A stretch of 64,000 nucleotides of DNA from Lentisphaerota bacterium (GTDB taxonomy: Bacteria > Verrucomicrobiota > Kiritimatiellia > UBA8416 > JAIOPI01), in contig JAIOPI010000026.1 in assembly GCA_021413965.1 (NCBI GenBank), positions 27,957 to 91,956 of the forward strand, in the 5' to 3' direction. The notes under the pieces were generated by a model. That model ran no database searches, was not told the DNA's origin, and was given only the letters and a program-made list of their open reading frames with translations. Positions 32,661-43,229 of this stretch are shown one piece after another; position 1 is the stretch's first letter; each line of letters begins with the position of its first letter. The position numbers were made by a program, and so were the translations under genes.

Positions 32661-35600
32661 ATGAAGCATGTAACCGCGACGGTTCTGTATGGCATCATCA
32701 GCGGCTCCCTCTGCCTGTTTTGCGTGCCGCGGGGCGTGGCGGAGACGCTGCGCGCAGACGAGTATGCGTTCAAAATGCGGATCGCGTTCGATGCGTACAC
32801 CGGCAGCCCGTTGACCAACTTCCCGGCGCTGGTGCGGTTCGACGGGAGCGGCGGGTTCTATGACGGGTTCATGTCCGCCAGCGGCTACGATCTGCGATTC
32901 GCCGACGCCGCCACCAACCGGCTCAATCACGAGGTGGAGCGTTGGGCGGCAGGGTCGAACTCCTTCGTCTGGGTGCAAGTGCCGATGCTGACCAACGGCG
33001 CGGCGATTTGGGCCTACTGGGGCAATCGCGCGGAGGCGGCCGGTCCCGCCGCGTTCATGATCAACGGCGCAACCTGGGCGGATGGCGACCTGGGGGTGTG
33101 GCATCTCGATCATCTCAGCGGTGCCGGGAAACACCCGGACTCGACCATCGCGACCGCGGATGGCGCCAACGTGAATACGGCGTCGACGAATGGTCCCGTC
33201 GCCAATGGCTGCCATTTTGCCAGCGGTGCCGCGTCGTCGGTGATGACGCCGCTGAACATCGACCAGGGCGGCACCGTGGCGATCACGTTTAGCGCCTGGG
33301 CCAACCCCGCCATCACGAACACCGGCCTCCATCCCGTGATGAGCAGCGACAACGGCGGGTGGGACTGGGCCCTGCTGCACGTCGCCGACAAGTGGACCCT
33401 GGCCAACGGCAGCGGCTATTGGAATACGGGGGTGGCCGTGGAGACGGGCGCCTGGCAGCATGTGGCGGCGGTGTTCATCCCCGGTACGGGCGTTCGATTC
33501 TTCAAGAACGGCATCGAGACGGCCAACGCGACCATCGCCTACGACGGCAGCGACGCCAACGTGGCGATCGGGCGCAACCCGAGTTTCTTGGAGTACTTCG
33601 ACGGTGCGATCGACGAAGCGCGGGTGTCGCGCGTGGCGCGATCGGCCGACTGGATCAGGGCCTCCTACTCCAACCAGGTGGCGGGCTCCACCTTCGTGGC
33701 GCTGGGAACGCCGGAGCCGCTGCCGGCGGCGCGGCTGAACGTCGGCCGGTATGCCTGCAAGCGGCAGATCGCCTTCAATACGTACACAGGCAGTCCATTG
33801 ACCAATTTTCCGGTGCTGGTGCGGTTCGACGGGAGCGGCGGGTTCTACGACGAGTTCAGTTCCACCAACGGTTACGATCTGCGCTTTGCGGACGCGGACA
33901 CCTACCGGCTCAACCACGAAGTGGGGCGTTGGACGGCGGGCGGGGATTCCTATGTGTGGGTGCAAGTGCCGCTGCTGACCAACGGCGCGGCCCTCTGGGC
34001 GTACTGGGGCAATCCGGCGGAAGCGGCGGCGCCGGCCGCCTTCACGACCAACGGCGCCACGTGGTCCGATGGCTGCAACGTGGGCGTGTGGCATCTGGAT
34101 GAAGCGGTCACCGACGAAAGCAGTGCCGGCCGGTATCGCGATTCCATGGATCTGAACCCCGGCATCCAGAACAACAACGGCACGGGCGCCGGCGTGGTGG
34201 GCGCCTGCGGCGACTTTGACGGCGCGGGCGACTACATTCGAGTCATCGACAAGGCCTACTACAACAACAAGGATTACGTCACGGCCTCGATCTGGGTGAA
34301 AGTCGTCGGCGGGTGGAACACGAGCTACCAGACCTTCCTCTCGAAGGGCTTCAACAACTTCTGGGATCTGCGCCGGAGAGCCAACAACGATCAGCTCTCC
34401 TTCTGCCTGAACAACGGGAACCAGAGCTCGCTTGTCTTCACCCCCATGGCGACGGATGGGCAGTGGCATCACCTGGTCGGCGCCTACAGCCAATCGCCGC
34501 TGGAGGCGAAGATCTTCCTCGATGGCAATCTTTACCACACCTTTACGCCGCCCGCGCTGCTGGGCGACACGACGGGGACCGACCTCTTCATCAGTGGCCG
34601 GAATTTTGGCGATCTGGCGCACCGCGGCCTGCTCGACGAGGTGCAGGTGGCGCGCGCGTATCGCTCGGCGGACTGGATCAAGGCCGCGTATTCCAACCAG
34701 GTGGCCGGCTCCACGTTCGCGACGCTGGGACCGCCGGTGCCGGCACAGGGCATAGCCAACCGGCCGGCCACGGTCGTCGCGGCGGGCATGGCCACGCTGC
34801 GTGCGCTGCTCAACGCGAGCGCGGCGGGTTACTACGCCGTCGTCTACTGGGGCCAGACCGACGGCGGGACCAACGCCGCGGACTGGGACCACGAACGGAC
34901 CGTGGGCTTCTATGTGGATACCACGACGAACCTCGACTACACGGCGACGGAGGGCATCCGCGACACGGGCGCGAACTACTTTACATGGCGGGTGACCAAC
35001 GAGACGACCAGCGCGTGGGCACAGCCGAGCGCGTCCTGGAGCGAGAGCCGCGAGTGGCGCGGCGCGGTGGACAACGCCTGGGCGACACCGCAAAACTGGT
35101 CGGGCGACAACGCGCCGGATGCCGCCGACGAAGTGGCGCGCTTCGCGGGCCAAGGGTCGGGGGACATCGATCTCGTGGGCGCCAGTTACCGCTGCCGCGA
35201 GATGGACGTCACGGCCGGCGACTACACGTGGGTGGACACCAGCGCGGATCCAGGCGCGTTGACCGTGGGCGCGCTGCGCATCACGGGGGGCGCCGGCAGG
35301 TTCGATGTTGGCCTGACGGTCAGCGGCGTCGTCGAGGTGGCGGGCGGCACGCTGGCGCTGGCGAAGACCGGCGGCTTCGCGGCGGAGCGGTTGGACCTCA
35401 ACGGCGGTGCGCTGCGGCTGATCGGCGACGTCCTGCCGGGTACCGACAGCCCGGTGGCGCTGACGAACACGCCGGTGAATCTGGTGGCGGACTCGTCGAT
35501 CGGCGCCACGTGCGGCACCAACGTGGCCGGCCTGGGGGCCCTGACCATGGGCCAGGGCGTGACGCTGACCGTGCCCGCAGGCAGCCCCGTGGGATTCGCA

Positions 35601-38600
35601 AGCACGACCCTCCCTGCAGGCGTCACCGCGGCCGGATTCAACGTGGACGCGGAGACGTGGCTGACGCAGTCGGCCGGCCTGGACGGATCGGGGGCCGCAG
35701 TCACGATGACCAAGACCGGCCCGGGCAACGTGATGCTGGACAAGCCGGGCAGCCACCTGGGCGCGGCCACGTTCGACATCCAGGCCGGTGGGCTGGCCGG
35801 GATCGGCGCCGATGCTTTCGGTGCGGGTGCGCTTCAACTCAACGGCGGCGAACTGAAGCTCTCCAGCCCGGGGGGAGACCTGACCGTGGCCAATCCGCTG
35901 GCGACGGTCGGGAGCAGCACCCTGACCGCGGGACAGATCGCCACGGGCGTGGCCGGTCCGCTGACCGTCACGATCGCGGGCAACGTGGACGTGACGGCCG
36001 GCAAGACGCTGGTGGCCAGGGCCACGGACGACTACTCGCTGCACCTGAGCGGTGAGGTGACGGGCGCGGGCACGCTGTGCGTGGCCACCGGCACGGTGAT
36101 CATCGACGACACGGACTTCGAGAACCTCCAAATCCTCGGCGGCACGGCGCAGCTCAACGGGACGCCGACCGTCGGGACGCTCACGCAAAGCGCGGGCACG
36201 CTGGTGGGGGTGACGGGGGCATTGACGGTGCTGAACGCCATCCAGATCGGCGGCGCGGTGAATCTGAGCGGCGCCGGGCTCAACGCGGCGACGGCGGACC
36301 TGACGGTGAACCCGGACGGCACGCTGACCTTGAGCGACCCGCTGAGCGCGAACCGGGTGTACCTGCATGGCGAGCTCGACGTGGCGGGTGCGATCACGAC
36401 GGCGGCGGAACTCCACCTCTGGCCGCAGGCCAACCACATGCGGGTGCTGACGAATGCGCTGCAGGGCGCGGCCAATGTGTATATCGGCGATCCGGACGGC
36501 AACTGGGGCTACGTGGCGCTGACGGCGGCCAACACGTACGGCGGGTTCACCCAGTTGCGCAGCGCGAACCTGCGGGCGGCGGACGGGGTGGGGTTGCCGG
36601 CGAGCAGCCGCCTCGTCTTCAACGCGGGCGGGCCGGAGTGGCCCGGCGTGTGGGAGACCAGCGGCACCATTGCGCGCGGCATCGGCACGGCGGCGGGCGA
36701 GGTGTACTGGCAGGATCAGGGCGGCGGGTTTGCGGCCGTGGGCGGCGACCTGACGATTGCGCTGGAAGGCAACGCGCCCCTGACCTGGAGCAGTGGCACG
36801 AACGGGTTTAACAATGTGCCGGCGCTCAAGCTGGGCTCGCGCTGGGCGGACGGCAAGACGGAGTTGACCAACCCGCTCTTCATCAACCGCAACGATGCCA
36901 ACGTCCAGATCGGCAACAACCAGCCCGAGGCCATCGACGCCTTCGATGTCATCAACGACACCGTGCGGCTGTCCGGCACGCTGGCGGGCGACCGCGGGTG
37001 GAACAACGAGCAGGTGCGCTTCAACCAGGCGACGAACCGGGAGTCCGGCTACGGACGCGGGCTGGTGGAATTGACCGGGACCAACACCTACCCGCAGCGC
37101 ACGGTGATCCACGCCTGCACGGTGTTTGCGGAGAGCGGCGTCGGACTGCCGGCGGACAGCATCCTGCTCTTCCAGTCACCGGACTGGGCGTGGACGGAGA
37201 GCATCCTGCTCAGCCACGGCACGTTCGCGCGCGCCATTGGCGGTGCGAGCGAGGCCAAGGGCACCGTCTCGTGGGGGTGGGGAGCGGGCGGGTTCGCGGC
37301 GCGCGGCGGGAGCCTGACGGTCTCGTTCCCGAATGCGGGCGGCTTGCTGGACTGGGGCAGCACGAATCGCGGGTTCAACAGCCAGGCGCTGCAGCTCAAC
37401 TCGCAGTACGCGGACAGCAGGGTCACGATCGCCACGCCAATCGGGCTCGGGGGCGCGGACCGCGCCATCACGGTCTTCGACAATCCGCACACCGACACGG
37501 ACGTGGCCGTGCTCACGGGCGCGCTCGCGGGCACGAACCACGCGCAGCGCTTGACGAAGACGGGCCCGGGCACGCTGTGGCTGACGGGCACGAACACCTT
37601 CCGGCAGGTCATGGCGATCGCCTGGGGCGCGCTGCGCGTCAATAAAATCGCCGACCAGATCGCGCCTGGGTCGACGATCGCGTTCTGGGCTTCGGAACGC
37701 GACGACAACTGGCCGAGGGTGCTTGAAGCGCGGGGCATGTTGACGAAGTCCCTGTCCAGCGACTGGCAGGCGGCGGACTGTATCAGCTTCACCAATGGCG
37801 CCGGCGGGTTCGCGGCCTACGGCGGCCCGCTGACGGTCTACCTGCAGGGGGGCGCCGCGCTGCGGTGGAACGATGGGAACGGAGGCTTCAGCAACCGGCC
37901 TCTGCACGTGGGCTCGCGCACGGCGAACAACGTGGTGCACCTGCTGAACGACCTCGACCTACGGGGCGACTGGCGGCGGGTGTACGCGTGGGACAACCCG
38001 CAGTCGGAGGCCGACTATGCCTTGCTGGCGGGCAACCTGATCAACAGTGGTGGGTTCGGCGCGTTGCAGGTCTACGGCGACGGGACGCTGAAGCTGGCAG
38101 GCGACAACGAGCCGGTCAACATCGTGAGGGTCAGCGACTTTGCAACGGTTCTGGTCAACGGGACCCTGCGCTGCAGCGAGTCCCTCGATACGGACCAGGC
38201 GCGCGGGCCGGACTTCGTGACGCGGCGCCATGTCCCGGGCAGTCAGCCACGTCCGACGCTGGGCGGCACGGGCACGGTGCTGACGCGTGACATGGTGGTG
38301 CGCGCCTGGTCGGCCGAGACCTACGGCACGCTGGCGCCGGGCGATGCGGGTGCGGGCACGCTGAGCGTGGCCACGACCGGCGCCGACGGGCTGCGGCTGA
38401 ATGCGTTTGCGACTTACACATGGGAACTCGGAGCGGCGGCGGCGGACAAGGTCGCGGTGACCGGCAACCTCACCCTGGACAGCGGCTGGCGCCTGGACCT
38501 GCGCGGGGCGGGCGGCGCCCCGCAGGCCGGACAGCAGTACGACCTCTTCACCTATACCGGGACGTTCAACGGCGAGGCCACGCCGGCACTCGTCACCGAC

Positions 38601-38729
38601 CGTATGCCCGCAACCTGGCTGACCAACGACCTGATGATCGTCCATGACACCGTGAGTGTTCCCAGACGCATTTACATGACAGGATTGGGTGTGCAACAGC
38701 CGCGAGGGCCGCTGCTGCTGGTGCGCTGA
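32661..38729 (+). CDS. Giant secreted DUF2341/LamG/autotransporter-repeat protein B
   Basis: This 2022-residue protein has a signal peptide (about 1-28). The N-terminal third is DUF2341 (about 36-144), LamG (144-347), DUF2341 (364-474) and LamG (475-690), then an Fn3-like set. From REWRGAVDNAWATPQNWSGD (about 797) it changes to a long beta-helix region with autotransporter-associated strand repeats. Examples are GTNTYPQRTVIH, GPGTLWLTGTNTFRQVMAI and GGTGTVLTRDM, ending LAPGDAGAGTL and LTLDSGWRLDLRGAGG. No autotransporter beta-barrel follows, so secretion is not type Va. It ends GPLLLVR. Start at 32661 has GGAG upstream. It is closely related to protein F. A surface-fibre or adhesin role is inferred. 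Confidence 0.88.
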   Translation: MKHVTATVLYGIISGSLCLFCVPRGVAETLRADEYAFKMRIAFDAYTGSPLTNFPALVRFDGSGGFYDGFMSASGYDLRFADAATNRLNHEVERWAAGSNSFVWVQVPMLTNGAAIWAYWGNRAEAAGPAAFMINGATWADGDLGVWHLDHLSGAGKHPDSTIATADGANVNTASTNGPVANGCHFASGAASSVMTPLNIDQGGTVAITFSAWANPAITNTGLHPVMSSDNGGWDWALLHVADKWTLANGSGYWNTGVAVETGAWQHVAAVFIPGTGVRFFKNGIETANATIAYDGSDANVAIGRNPSFLEYFDGAIDEARVSRVARSADWIRASYSNQVAGSTFVALGTPEPLPAARLNVGRYACKRQIAFNTYTGSPLTNFPVLVRFDGSGGFYDEFSSTNGYDLRFADADTYRLNHEVGRWTAGGDSYVWVQVPLLTNGAALWAYWGNPAEAAAPAAFTTNGATWSDGCNVGVWHLDEAVTDESSAGRYRDSMDLNPGIQNNNGTGAGVVGACGDFDGAGDYIRVIDKAYYNNKDYVTASIWVKVVGGWNTSYQTFLSKGFNNFWDLRRRANNDQLSFCLNNGNQSSLVFTPMATDGQWHHLVGAYSQSPLEAKIFLDGNLYHTFTPPALLGDTTGTDLFISGRNFGDLAHRGLLDEVQVARAYRSADWIKAAYSNQVAGSTFATLGPPVPAQGIANRPATVVAAGMATLRALLNASAAGYYAVVYWGQTDGGTNAADWDHERTVGFYVDTTTNLDYTATEGIRDTGANYFTWRVTNETTSAWAQPSASWSESREWRGAVDNAWATPQNWSGDNAPDAADEVARFAGQGSGDIDLVGASYRCREMDVTAGDYTWVDTSADPGALTVGALRITGGAGRFDVGLTVSGVVEVAGGTLALAKTGGFAAERLDLNGGALRLIGDVLPGTDSPVALTNTPVNLVADSSIGATCGTNVAGLGALTMGQGVTLTVPAGSPVGFASTTLPAGVTAAGFNVDAETWLTQSAGLDGSGAAVTMTKTGPGNVMLDKPGSHLGAATFDIQAGGLAGIGADAFGAGALQLNGGELKLSSPGGDLTVANPLATVGSSTLTAGQIATGVAGPLTVTIAGNVDVTAGKTLVARATDDYSLHLSGEVTGAGTLCVATGTVIIDDTDFENLQILGGTAQLNGTPTVGTLTQSAGTLVGVTGALTVLNAIQIGGAVNLSGAGLNAATADLTVNPDGTLTLSDPLSANRVYLHGELDVAGAITTAAELHLWPQANHMRVLTNALQGAANVYIGDPDGNWGYVALTAANTYGGFTQLRSANLRAADGVGLPASSRLVFNAGGPEWPGVWETSGTIARGIGTAAGEVYWQDQGGGFAAVGGDLTIALEGNAPLTWSSGTNGFNNVPALKLGSRWADGKTELTNPLFINRNDANVQIGNNQPEAIDAFDVINDTVRLSGTLAGDRGWNNEQVRFNQATNRESGYGRGLVELTGTNTYPQRTVIHACTVFAESGVGLPADSILLFQSPDWAWTESILLSHGTFARAIGGASEAKGTVSWGWGAGGFAARGGSLTVSFPNAGGLLDWGSTNRGFNSQALQLNSQYADSRVTIATPIGLGGADRAITVFDNPHTDTDVAVLTGALAGTNHAQRLTKTGPGTLWLTGTNTFRQVMAIAWGALRVNKIADQIAPGSTIAFWASERDDNWPRVLEARGMLTKSLSSDWQAADCISFTNGAGGFAAYGGPLTVYLQGGAALRWNDGNGGFSNRPLHVGSRTANNVVHLLNDLDLRGDWRRVYAWDNPQSEADYALLAGNLINSGGFGALQVYGDGTLKLAGDNEPVNIVRVSDFATVLVNGTLRCSESLDTDQARGPDFVTRRHVPGSQPRPTLGGTGTVLTRDMVVRAWSAETYGTLAPGDAGAGTLSVATTGADGLRLNAFATYTWELGAAAADKVAVTGNLTLDSGWRLDLRGAGGAPQAGQQYDLFTYTGTFNGEATPALVTDRMPATWLTNDLMIVHDTVSVPRRIYMTGLGVQQPRGPLLLVR

Positions 38730-38785
38730 CGCCTGCGTGCAGGAGGCGTGATACGTATGCTTTGTTTTACCAAGGAGGATCGGCC

Positions 38786-41700
38786 ATGACGCGTGGAAGG
38801 ATCTGCTGGTTCGCACTGACCGCCTTGCTGGTTGCCGGCCGGGCGCACGCCGAGGACTTGGTTCCCGGCGGCTGGGGGCATGCCATGCGCATCACGTTCC
38901 CGGGGTACGTGAGCGCGGCGGCGTTGACGAACTTCCCGGTGCTGGTCCGGTTCAATGCCGACAACGGTTTCTATGACGGGTTCAGCTCCACCAACGGGTA
39001 CGACCTGCGGTTCACGGATGCGGCCGGCAGCGTGCTCAGCCACGAGGTCGAGCGTTGGGTGGCGGGTGGCGATTCCGCGGTGTGGGTGCAGGTGCCGCGG
39101 CTGACGAACGGCACGGCGATCTGGGCCTACTGGGGCCAGGCGGCGGCGGCCGGCGCGCCGGCCGCCTTCACGACCAACGGCGCGACCTGGACGGCGGGCT
39201 ACCTGGGCGTCTGGCATCTGGACCACCTCAACAGCGCCAGCCAGCATCTGGACTCGACCGTGGCGGCTTACCATGGCACCAACGTGAATGCGGTGGCGAC
39301 GGCGGGCAACGTCGCCGGCGCGCAGAATTTCAACAGCGCATCGGTCAATACGCCGCTGAACATCGATCAGAGCGGTGGGGCGGCGATCACCTTCAGCGCC
39401 TGGGTCAACCCCGCCAACGCGGCCGGCGGGTCCCAACATGTGCTGAGCAGCGACAACGGCGGCTACGACTGGGCGCTGCTGCAAATCGGAGCCAACTGGA
39501 ACGTGGCCTGGGGCGACGGCTACTGGAACACGGGGGTGCCGGTGGTCGTGGGCGCCTGGCAACTCGTGGCGGCCGTCTTCATCCCCGGCACGGGCGTGCG
39601 CTTCTATAGGAACGGCGTCGAGTCGACGTTGGCGAGCCTGGCCTACGATGCCAGCGACAACAACCTGGCGATTGGGCGCAACCCCGGCTTTGGGGAATAC
39701 TTCGCCGGCGCGATCGACGAGGTGTGCGTGGCGGGCGTGGCGCGCTCGGCGGACTGGATTCAAGCCTCGTATTCCAATCAGGTGACGGGGTCCACATTCG
39801 TGGCACTGAGCGAGCCGGTGCCCGTCCTGGGTGTCGTCAACCTGCCGGCAACGGACTTGACCACCGCATCGGCGACGCTGAACGGCACGGTGTCGGCCTC
39901 GGACGACCCGCTGTATGTCTCCGTCTACTGGAGCACGATTGACGGCGGTACGAACGCGGCGGCCTGGCTGGCGGCGCCGGGGCTCAGCGCGGATTTGGGC
40001 TGCTTCAGCAATGTGGAGGGGGCCGTTGTCAGCCAGGCTGTCAGCGGGCTCCTGGCCAGTGCGACTTGCTACTACGCCTTCCACGCGACGAACGCGGTCG
40101 GCACGGTGGACGCGTGGGGCCAGCCGTCGCTGCACTTCACGCCGCTGGGGGTGCCGGCCATCAATAATGCCGCCGGCGCCGTGGGCGGGGCGGAGGTGGT
40201 CACGCTGCGCGGGGAACTCACGGCCGGCTACCGGGCGGAGGTCTCGGTGTACTGGGGCCGGACGGACGGCGGCATGACGACGAACTGGGAGCACGTGATC
40301 CCGCTGGGGGATCGGCCGTCGGACGCGTTTCAGACGGTCGTCACCCCGGCGCTCGGCTTCGATTACCGCTACCGCTGCTTCGCGTCCAACGCGTATGGCA
40401 CGGCCTGGGCTCCGGCCGCGGGGCGGTTCTCGACCCGGTGGCCGCACCAGGCGAAGATCACCTTCAGCGGCTACAATCGGAACGAGACCCTGACCAACTT
40501 CCCGGCGCTGGTGGTCTTGAACGAAGGCCTGCCGGGCTTCGCGTACAGCGAGTGCGTGTCGCCCCGCGGCTACGATCTGCGGTTCACGGATGCGGCGGGG
40601 AGCTCGCTCAACTACGAGATCGAGAAATGGGCCCCCGGCGCCGATTCGATTGTGTGGGTGCAGGTGCCCCGGCTCACGAACAGTTGCCAGATCCTGGCCC
40701 ACTGGGGCAACCCGTACGCGCTCGACCCGCCGCCCTCTATCGTCAACGGCGCCACCTGGACGGGCGCGGGTTACGCGGGCGTGTGGCACATGCGCGAGAC
40801 CTCCGGGCATCATCGCGATTCCACGGCCCACGGGTTCGACACCACCTCGGAGTCGGTCGCTCAGCAAGGAACCGCTCCCGGCAGGATCGACGGCGCGGAT
40901 GAGTTCAATGGCATCAACACCGAGGTGCAGGTGCCGCCGCTGAACCTGTTTACCAACACCGTGACCATCAGCGCCTGGGTGAACGGCAAGCAGAACGAGG
41001 ATTACAGCGGCATCTTCTTCCAACGGGATTCCGGCGGCAGCACCCGGGCGGGCATCGCCTCCGTCGGGTATAACCTGATCTACCGGTGGAACGATAGAGC
41101 GGAGGTGGTGTCCCTTCCCCTTCCGCAGGACCAGTGGGCGTTCGTGGCGCTGGCGATGACCCCCACCGCTGCGACCCTGTATGTCAACGACAGCTCCGTC
41201 GTGGACGCGGCCTCTCATGCCATTGAGGAGTTCAACGGAACCACCTATATCGGGCGCTGGTGGCGGGAGGTAAACCCACTCCGGCGCTGGGACGGCATCA
41301 TCGATGAAGTGCGCATCGCGACCGTCACCCACTCGCCGAACTGGCTCTGGGCAAGCTGGCAAAACCAGTTGTCGCCCGCGCTCTTCAGCACCTTCGCCCC
41401 CACCATGGTGATCGACAACGCGAACGGCGCGTCCGACATCACGACCCATGCGGCGACGCTGAACGGCCGACTCCACTGGACGAACGCCGTGCCGACGGAC
41501 GTCTCTGTCTACTGGGGGCTGGCGGATGCGGGGACAAACGCGGGGGACTGGGAGCATGAGGTTTACCTGGGGCGACCGGGCGTGGGGCCGCTGGCGACGA
41601 CGATCGCGCTGGTGGACGCGGGCCGCTACTACTACCGATTCTGCGCGTCCAACACCGTGAGTGCCACCTGGGCGGAACCCGTGGCGAGCTTCGAGCTGTG

Positions 41701-43078
41701 GCCGGTCACCATCCACGCCACGGCCCCCACGACCTTCGTCGTCAGCCGGCCCGTCGACGCCACCGGCGCGAGTCTCGTCGTGCGCTACACGCTGGGTGGT
41801 GGCGCGGTCAATGGTGTGGACTACACGGAGTTGAGCGGCGTCGTCACGATCCCGGCCGACGAAACCGAGGCCGCGATTCCGGTTGTTCCCCTCGCAAATC
41901 CCGGCTCGCTCGCCATCGTCAGGACGGTGATCGCCACGCTGGCGCCAGGGGGCCACGGCGGCTATTTGATCGGGTCGCCCAACGCCGCCATGCTCGATCT
42001 CGGTTCGCCCGTCGCGCCGGGACCCAACCGCCTGAAGATTACGTTCACCGGCTATGGCCGGGCGACCCCGCTGACGAACTTCCCCGCCCTGGTCGTGCTT
42101 AACGAGAGCCGGCCGGGCTTCCGTTACGGACAGTTTGTCTCGCCGGCCGGCGACGATTTGCGGTTCACGGACGGCGCGCAGACGCGCTGGCTGTCTTACG
42201 AGATCGACGAATGGAACACGAACGGCGATTCCTATGTCTGGGTGAAGGTCCCCGAGCTGGCGGGCACGAACACGTTCATCTGGGCCGACTGGGGCGATCC
42301 GGATGCGACCGTGCCGGCGTATGCAACGAACGGCTCGACGTGGTCGCAGGACCATGCGCTCGTCTATCACTTCAACGACCCGAATTTCAATAACCAGACG
42401 CTGGTGGACGACTCCACCGCCAACCGCCACAGCGGGCTCGTCTGGAACAGCCTGGTCAAGGTGCAGGGCCGCGTCGGAGGTGCGGTGCAGTTCCCCGGCG
42501 GCTCCGGGACCAACAACCTCACCCCTGCGCGGCGTATCGACACGAACAAACAGCCCTCGCAACTTGGGGTGGGGGGCAGCTCGCCCCGCACGGGCGAGGC
42601 ATGGGTCCGTGTGCATGGCTGGGGCTATGGCGGGGTGTTCTCCATGGGCACGAACGACGTGGCCAGGGAATTCAGCCTGCGGACGACGACCACGCCCGAT
42701 ACGTGGCGCGCGCAGATGTGGGGCACGCCCGATTTCGACTTCACGACCCCTGGCGCCAGCAACCAGTGGATGCACCTGGCCCTGGTCAGCGAGGGCGGCG
42801 CCGGGTCCGTGCAGCGCGCGTACGCCAACGGCCAGGAAATGACATTCAAAGCCGACGCGTTGGACATCGGGGACTGGAACACGCTCAAGTTCGGCATTTG
42901 GATCGACAAGACAAGGTGGTGGGTGCTTGACGGGGACATGGACGAGGCGCGCCTCTCGCGCGTGGCGCGTTCCGCCGACTGGATCTGGGCCAGCTGGATG
43001 GTCCAGGGGGCGCACGAGGCGTTCGTCACGTACGAGGTGCCCAGCACACCAACCGGCTGTTTGTTGATTGTGAGGTAA
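38786..43078 (+). CDS. Giant secreted DUF2341/LamG/Calx-beta protein C
   Basis: This 1430-residue protein has a signal peptide (1-23, ends RAHA). Domains: DUF2341 (about 31-145), LamG (145-345), two Fn3-like sets (347-551), DUF2341 (552-668), LamG (669-872), Fn3-like (874-972), one Calx-beta (972-1075), DUF2341 (1082-1195) and LamG (1196-1415). The first module is most like protein B (FYDGFSSTNGYDLRFTDA), the later ones like A and D, so it is a mosaic of the two subtypes. It ends GCLLIVR. The ATG at 38786 has AAGGAGGA six bases upstream, the clearest ribosome-binding site of the set. It lies 56 bases after protein B. Confidence 0.9.
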   Translation: MTRGRICWFALTALLVAGRAHAEDLVPGGWGHAMRITFPGYVSAAALTNFPVLVRFNADNGFYDGFSSTNGYDLRFTDAAGSVLSHEVERWVAGGDSAVWVQVPRLTNGTAIWAYWGQAAAAGAPAAFTTNGATWTAGYLGVWHLDHLNSASQHLDSTVAAYHGTNVNAVATAGNVAGAQNFNSASVNTPLNIDQSGGAAITFSAWVNPANAAGGSQHVLSSDNGGYDWALLQIGANWNVAWGDGYWNTGVPVVVGAWQLVAAVFIPGTGVRFYRNGVESTLASLAYDASDNNLAIGRNPGFGEYFAGAIDEVCVAGVARSADWIQASYSNQVTGSTFVALSEPVPVLGVVNLPATDLTTASATLNGTVSASDDPLYVSVYWSTIDGGTNAAAWLAAPGLSADLGCFSNVEGAVVSQAVSGLLASATCYYAFHATNAVGTVDAWGQPSLHFTPLGVPAINNAAGAVGGAEVVTLRGELTAGYRAEVSVYWGRTDGGMTTNWEHVIPLGDRPSDAFQTVVTPALGFDYRYRCFASNAYGTAWAPAAGRFSTRWPHQAKITFSGYNRNETLTNFPALVVLNEGLPGFAYSECVSPRGYDLRFTDAAGSSLNYEIEKWAPGADSIVWVQVPRLTNSCQILAHWGNPYALDPPPSIVNGATWTGAGYAGVWHMRETSGHHRDSTAHGFDTTSESVAQQGTAPGRIDGADEFNGINTEVQVPPLNLFTNTVTISAWVNGKQNEDYSGIFFQRDSGGSTRAGIASVGYNLIYRWNDRAEVVSLPLPQDQWAFVALAMTPTAATLYVNDSSVVDAASHAIEEFNGTTYIGRWWREVNPLRRWDGIIDEVRIATVTHSPNWLWASWQNQLSPALFSTFAPTMVIDNANGASDITTHAATLNGRLHWTNAVPTDVSVYWGLADAGTNAGDWEHEVYLGRPGVGPLATTIALVDAGRYYYRFCASNTVSATWAEPVASFELWPVTIHATAPTTFVVSRPVDATGASLVVRYTLGGGAVNGVDYTELSGVVTIPADETEAAIPVVPLANPGSLAIVRTVIATLAPGGHGGYLIGSPNAAMLDLGSPVAPGPNRLKITFTGYGRATPLTNFPALVVLNESRPGFRYGQFVSPAGDDLRFTDGAQTRWLSYEIDEWNTNGDSYVWVKVPELAGTNTFIWADWGDPDATVPAYATNGSTWSQDHALVYHFNDPNFNNQTLVDDSTANRHSGLVWNSLVKVQGRVGGAVQFPGGSGTNNLTPARRIDTNKQPSQLGVGGSSPRTGEAWVRVHGWGYGGVFSMGTNDVAREFSLRTTTTPDTWRAQMWGTPDFDFTTPGASNQWMHLALVSEGGAGSVQRAYANGQEMTFKADALDIGDWNTLKFGIWIDKTRWWVLDGDMDEARLSRVARSADWIWASWMVQGAHEAFVTYEVPSTPTGCLLIVR

Positions 43079-43087
43079 CAATTGGAT

Positions 43088-43157
43088 TTCACGAACCACC
43101 CTCTCAGCGGTTCGTGAAGGGTGCCAATCTTCGTGTACTCAGTGACTCTGCGGGAGA
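43088..43157 (-). repeat. REP-like unit, copy 2
   Basis: The unit is in inverted orientation relative to the copy at 17367. TTCACGAACC and GGTTCGTGAA form a 10-bp stem around a loop containing CCTCTCA, and CTCTGCGGGAGA follows at the same spacing of about 40 bases. It lies between proteins C and D and might act as a transcript-end structure. Confidence 0.55.
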
Positions 43158-43229
43158 TTGGCGCCGAAAGAGTGACAAAGCGAAACCAGGGCGACACTGC
43201 AGGCGTCAACCCACCGTGAGGAGAAAATC

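Noticed and set aside
32634..43099. Two open frames of nearly 1500 codons on the minus strand (32634-37112 and 38672-43099)
   Set aside because: They mirror proteins B and C, are Arg/His/Gly-rich and motif-free, and arise from codon bias of the repeats.
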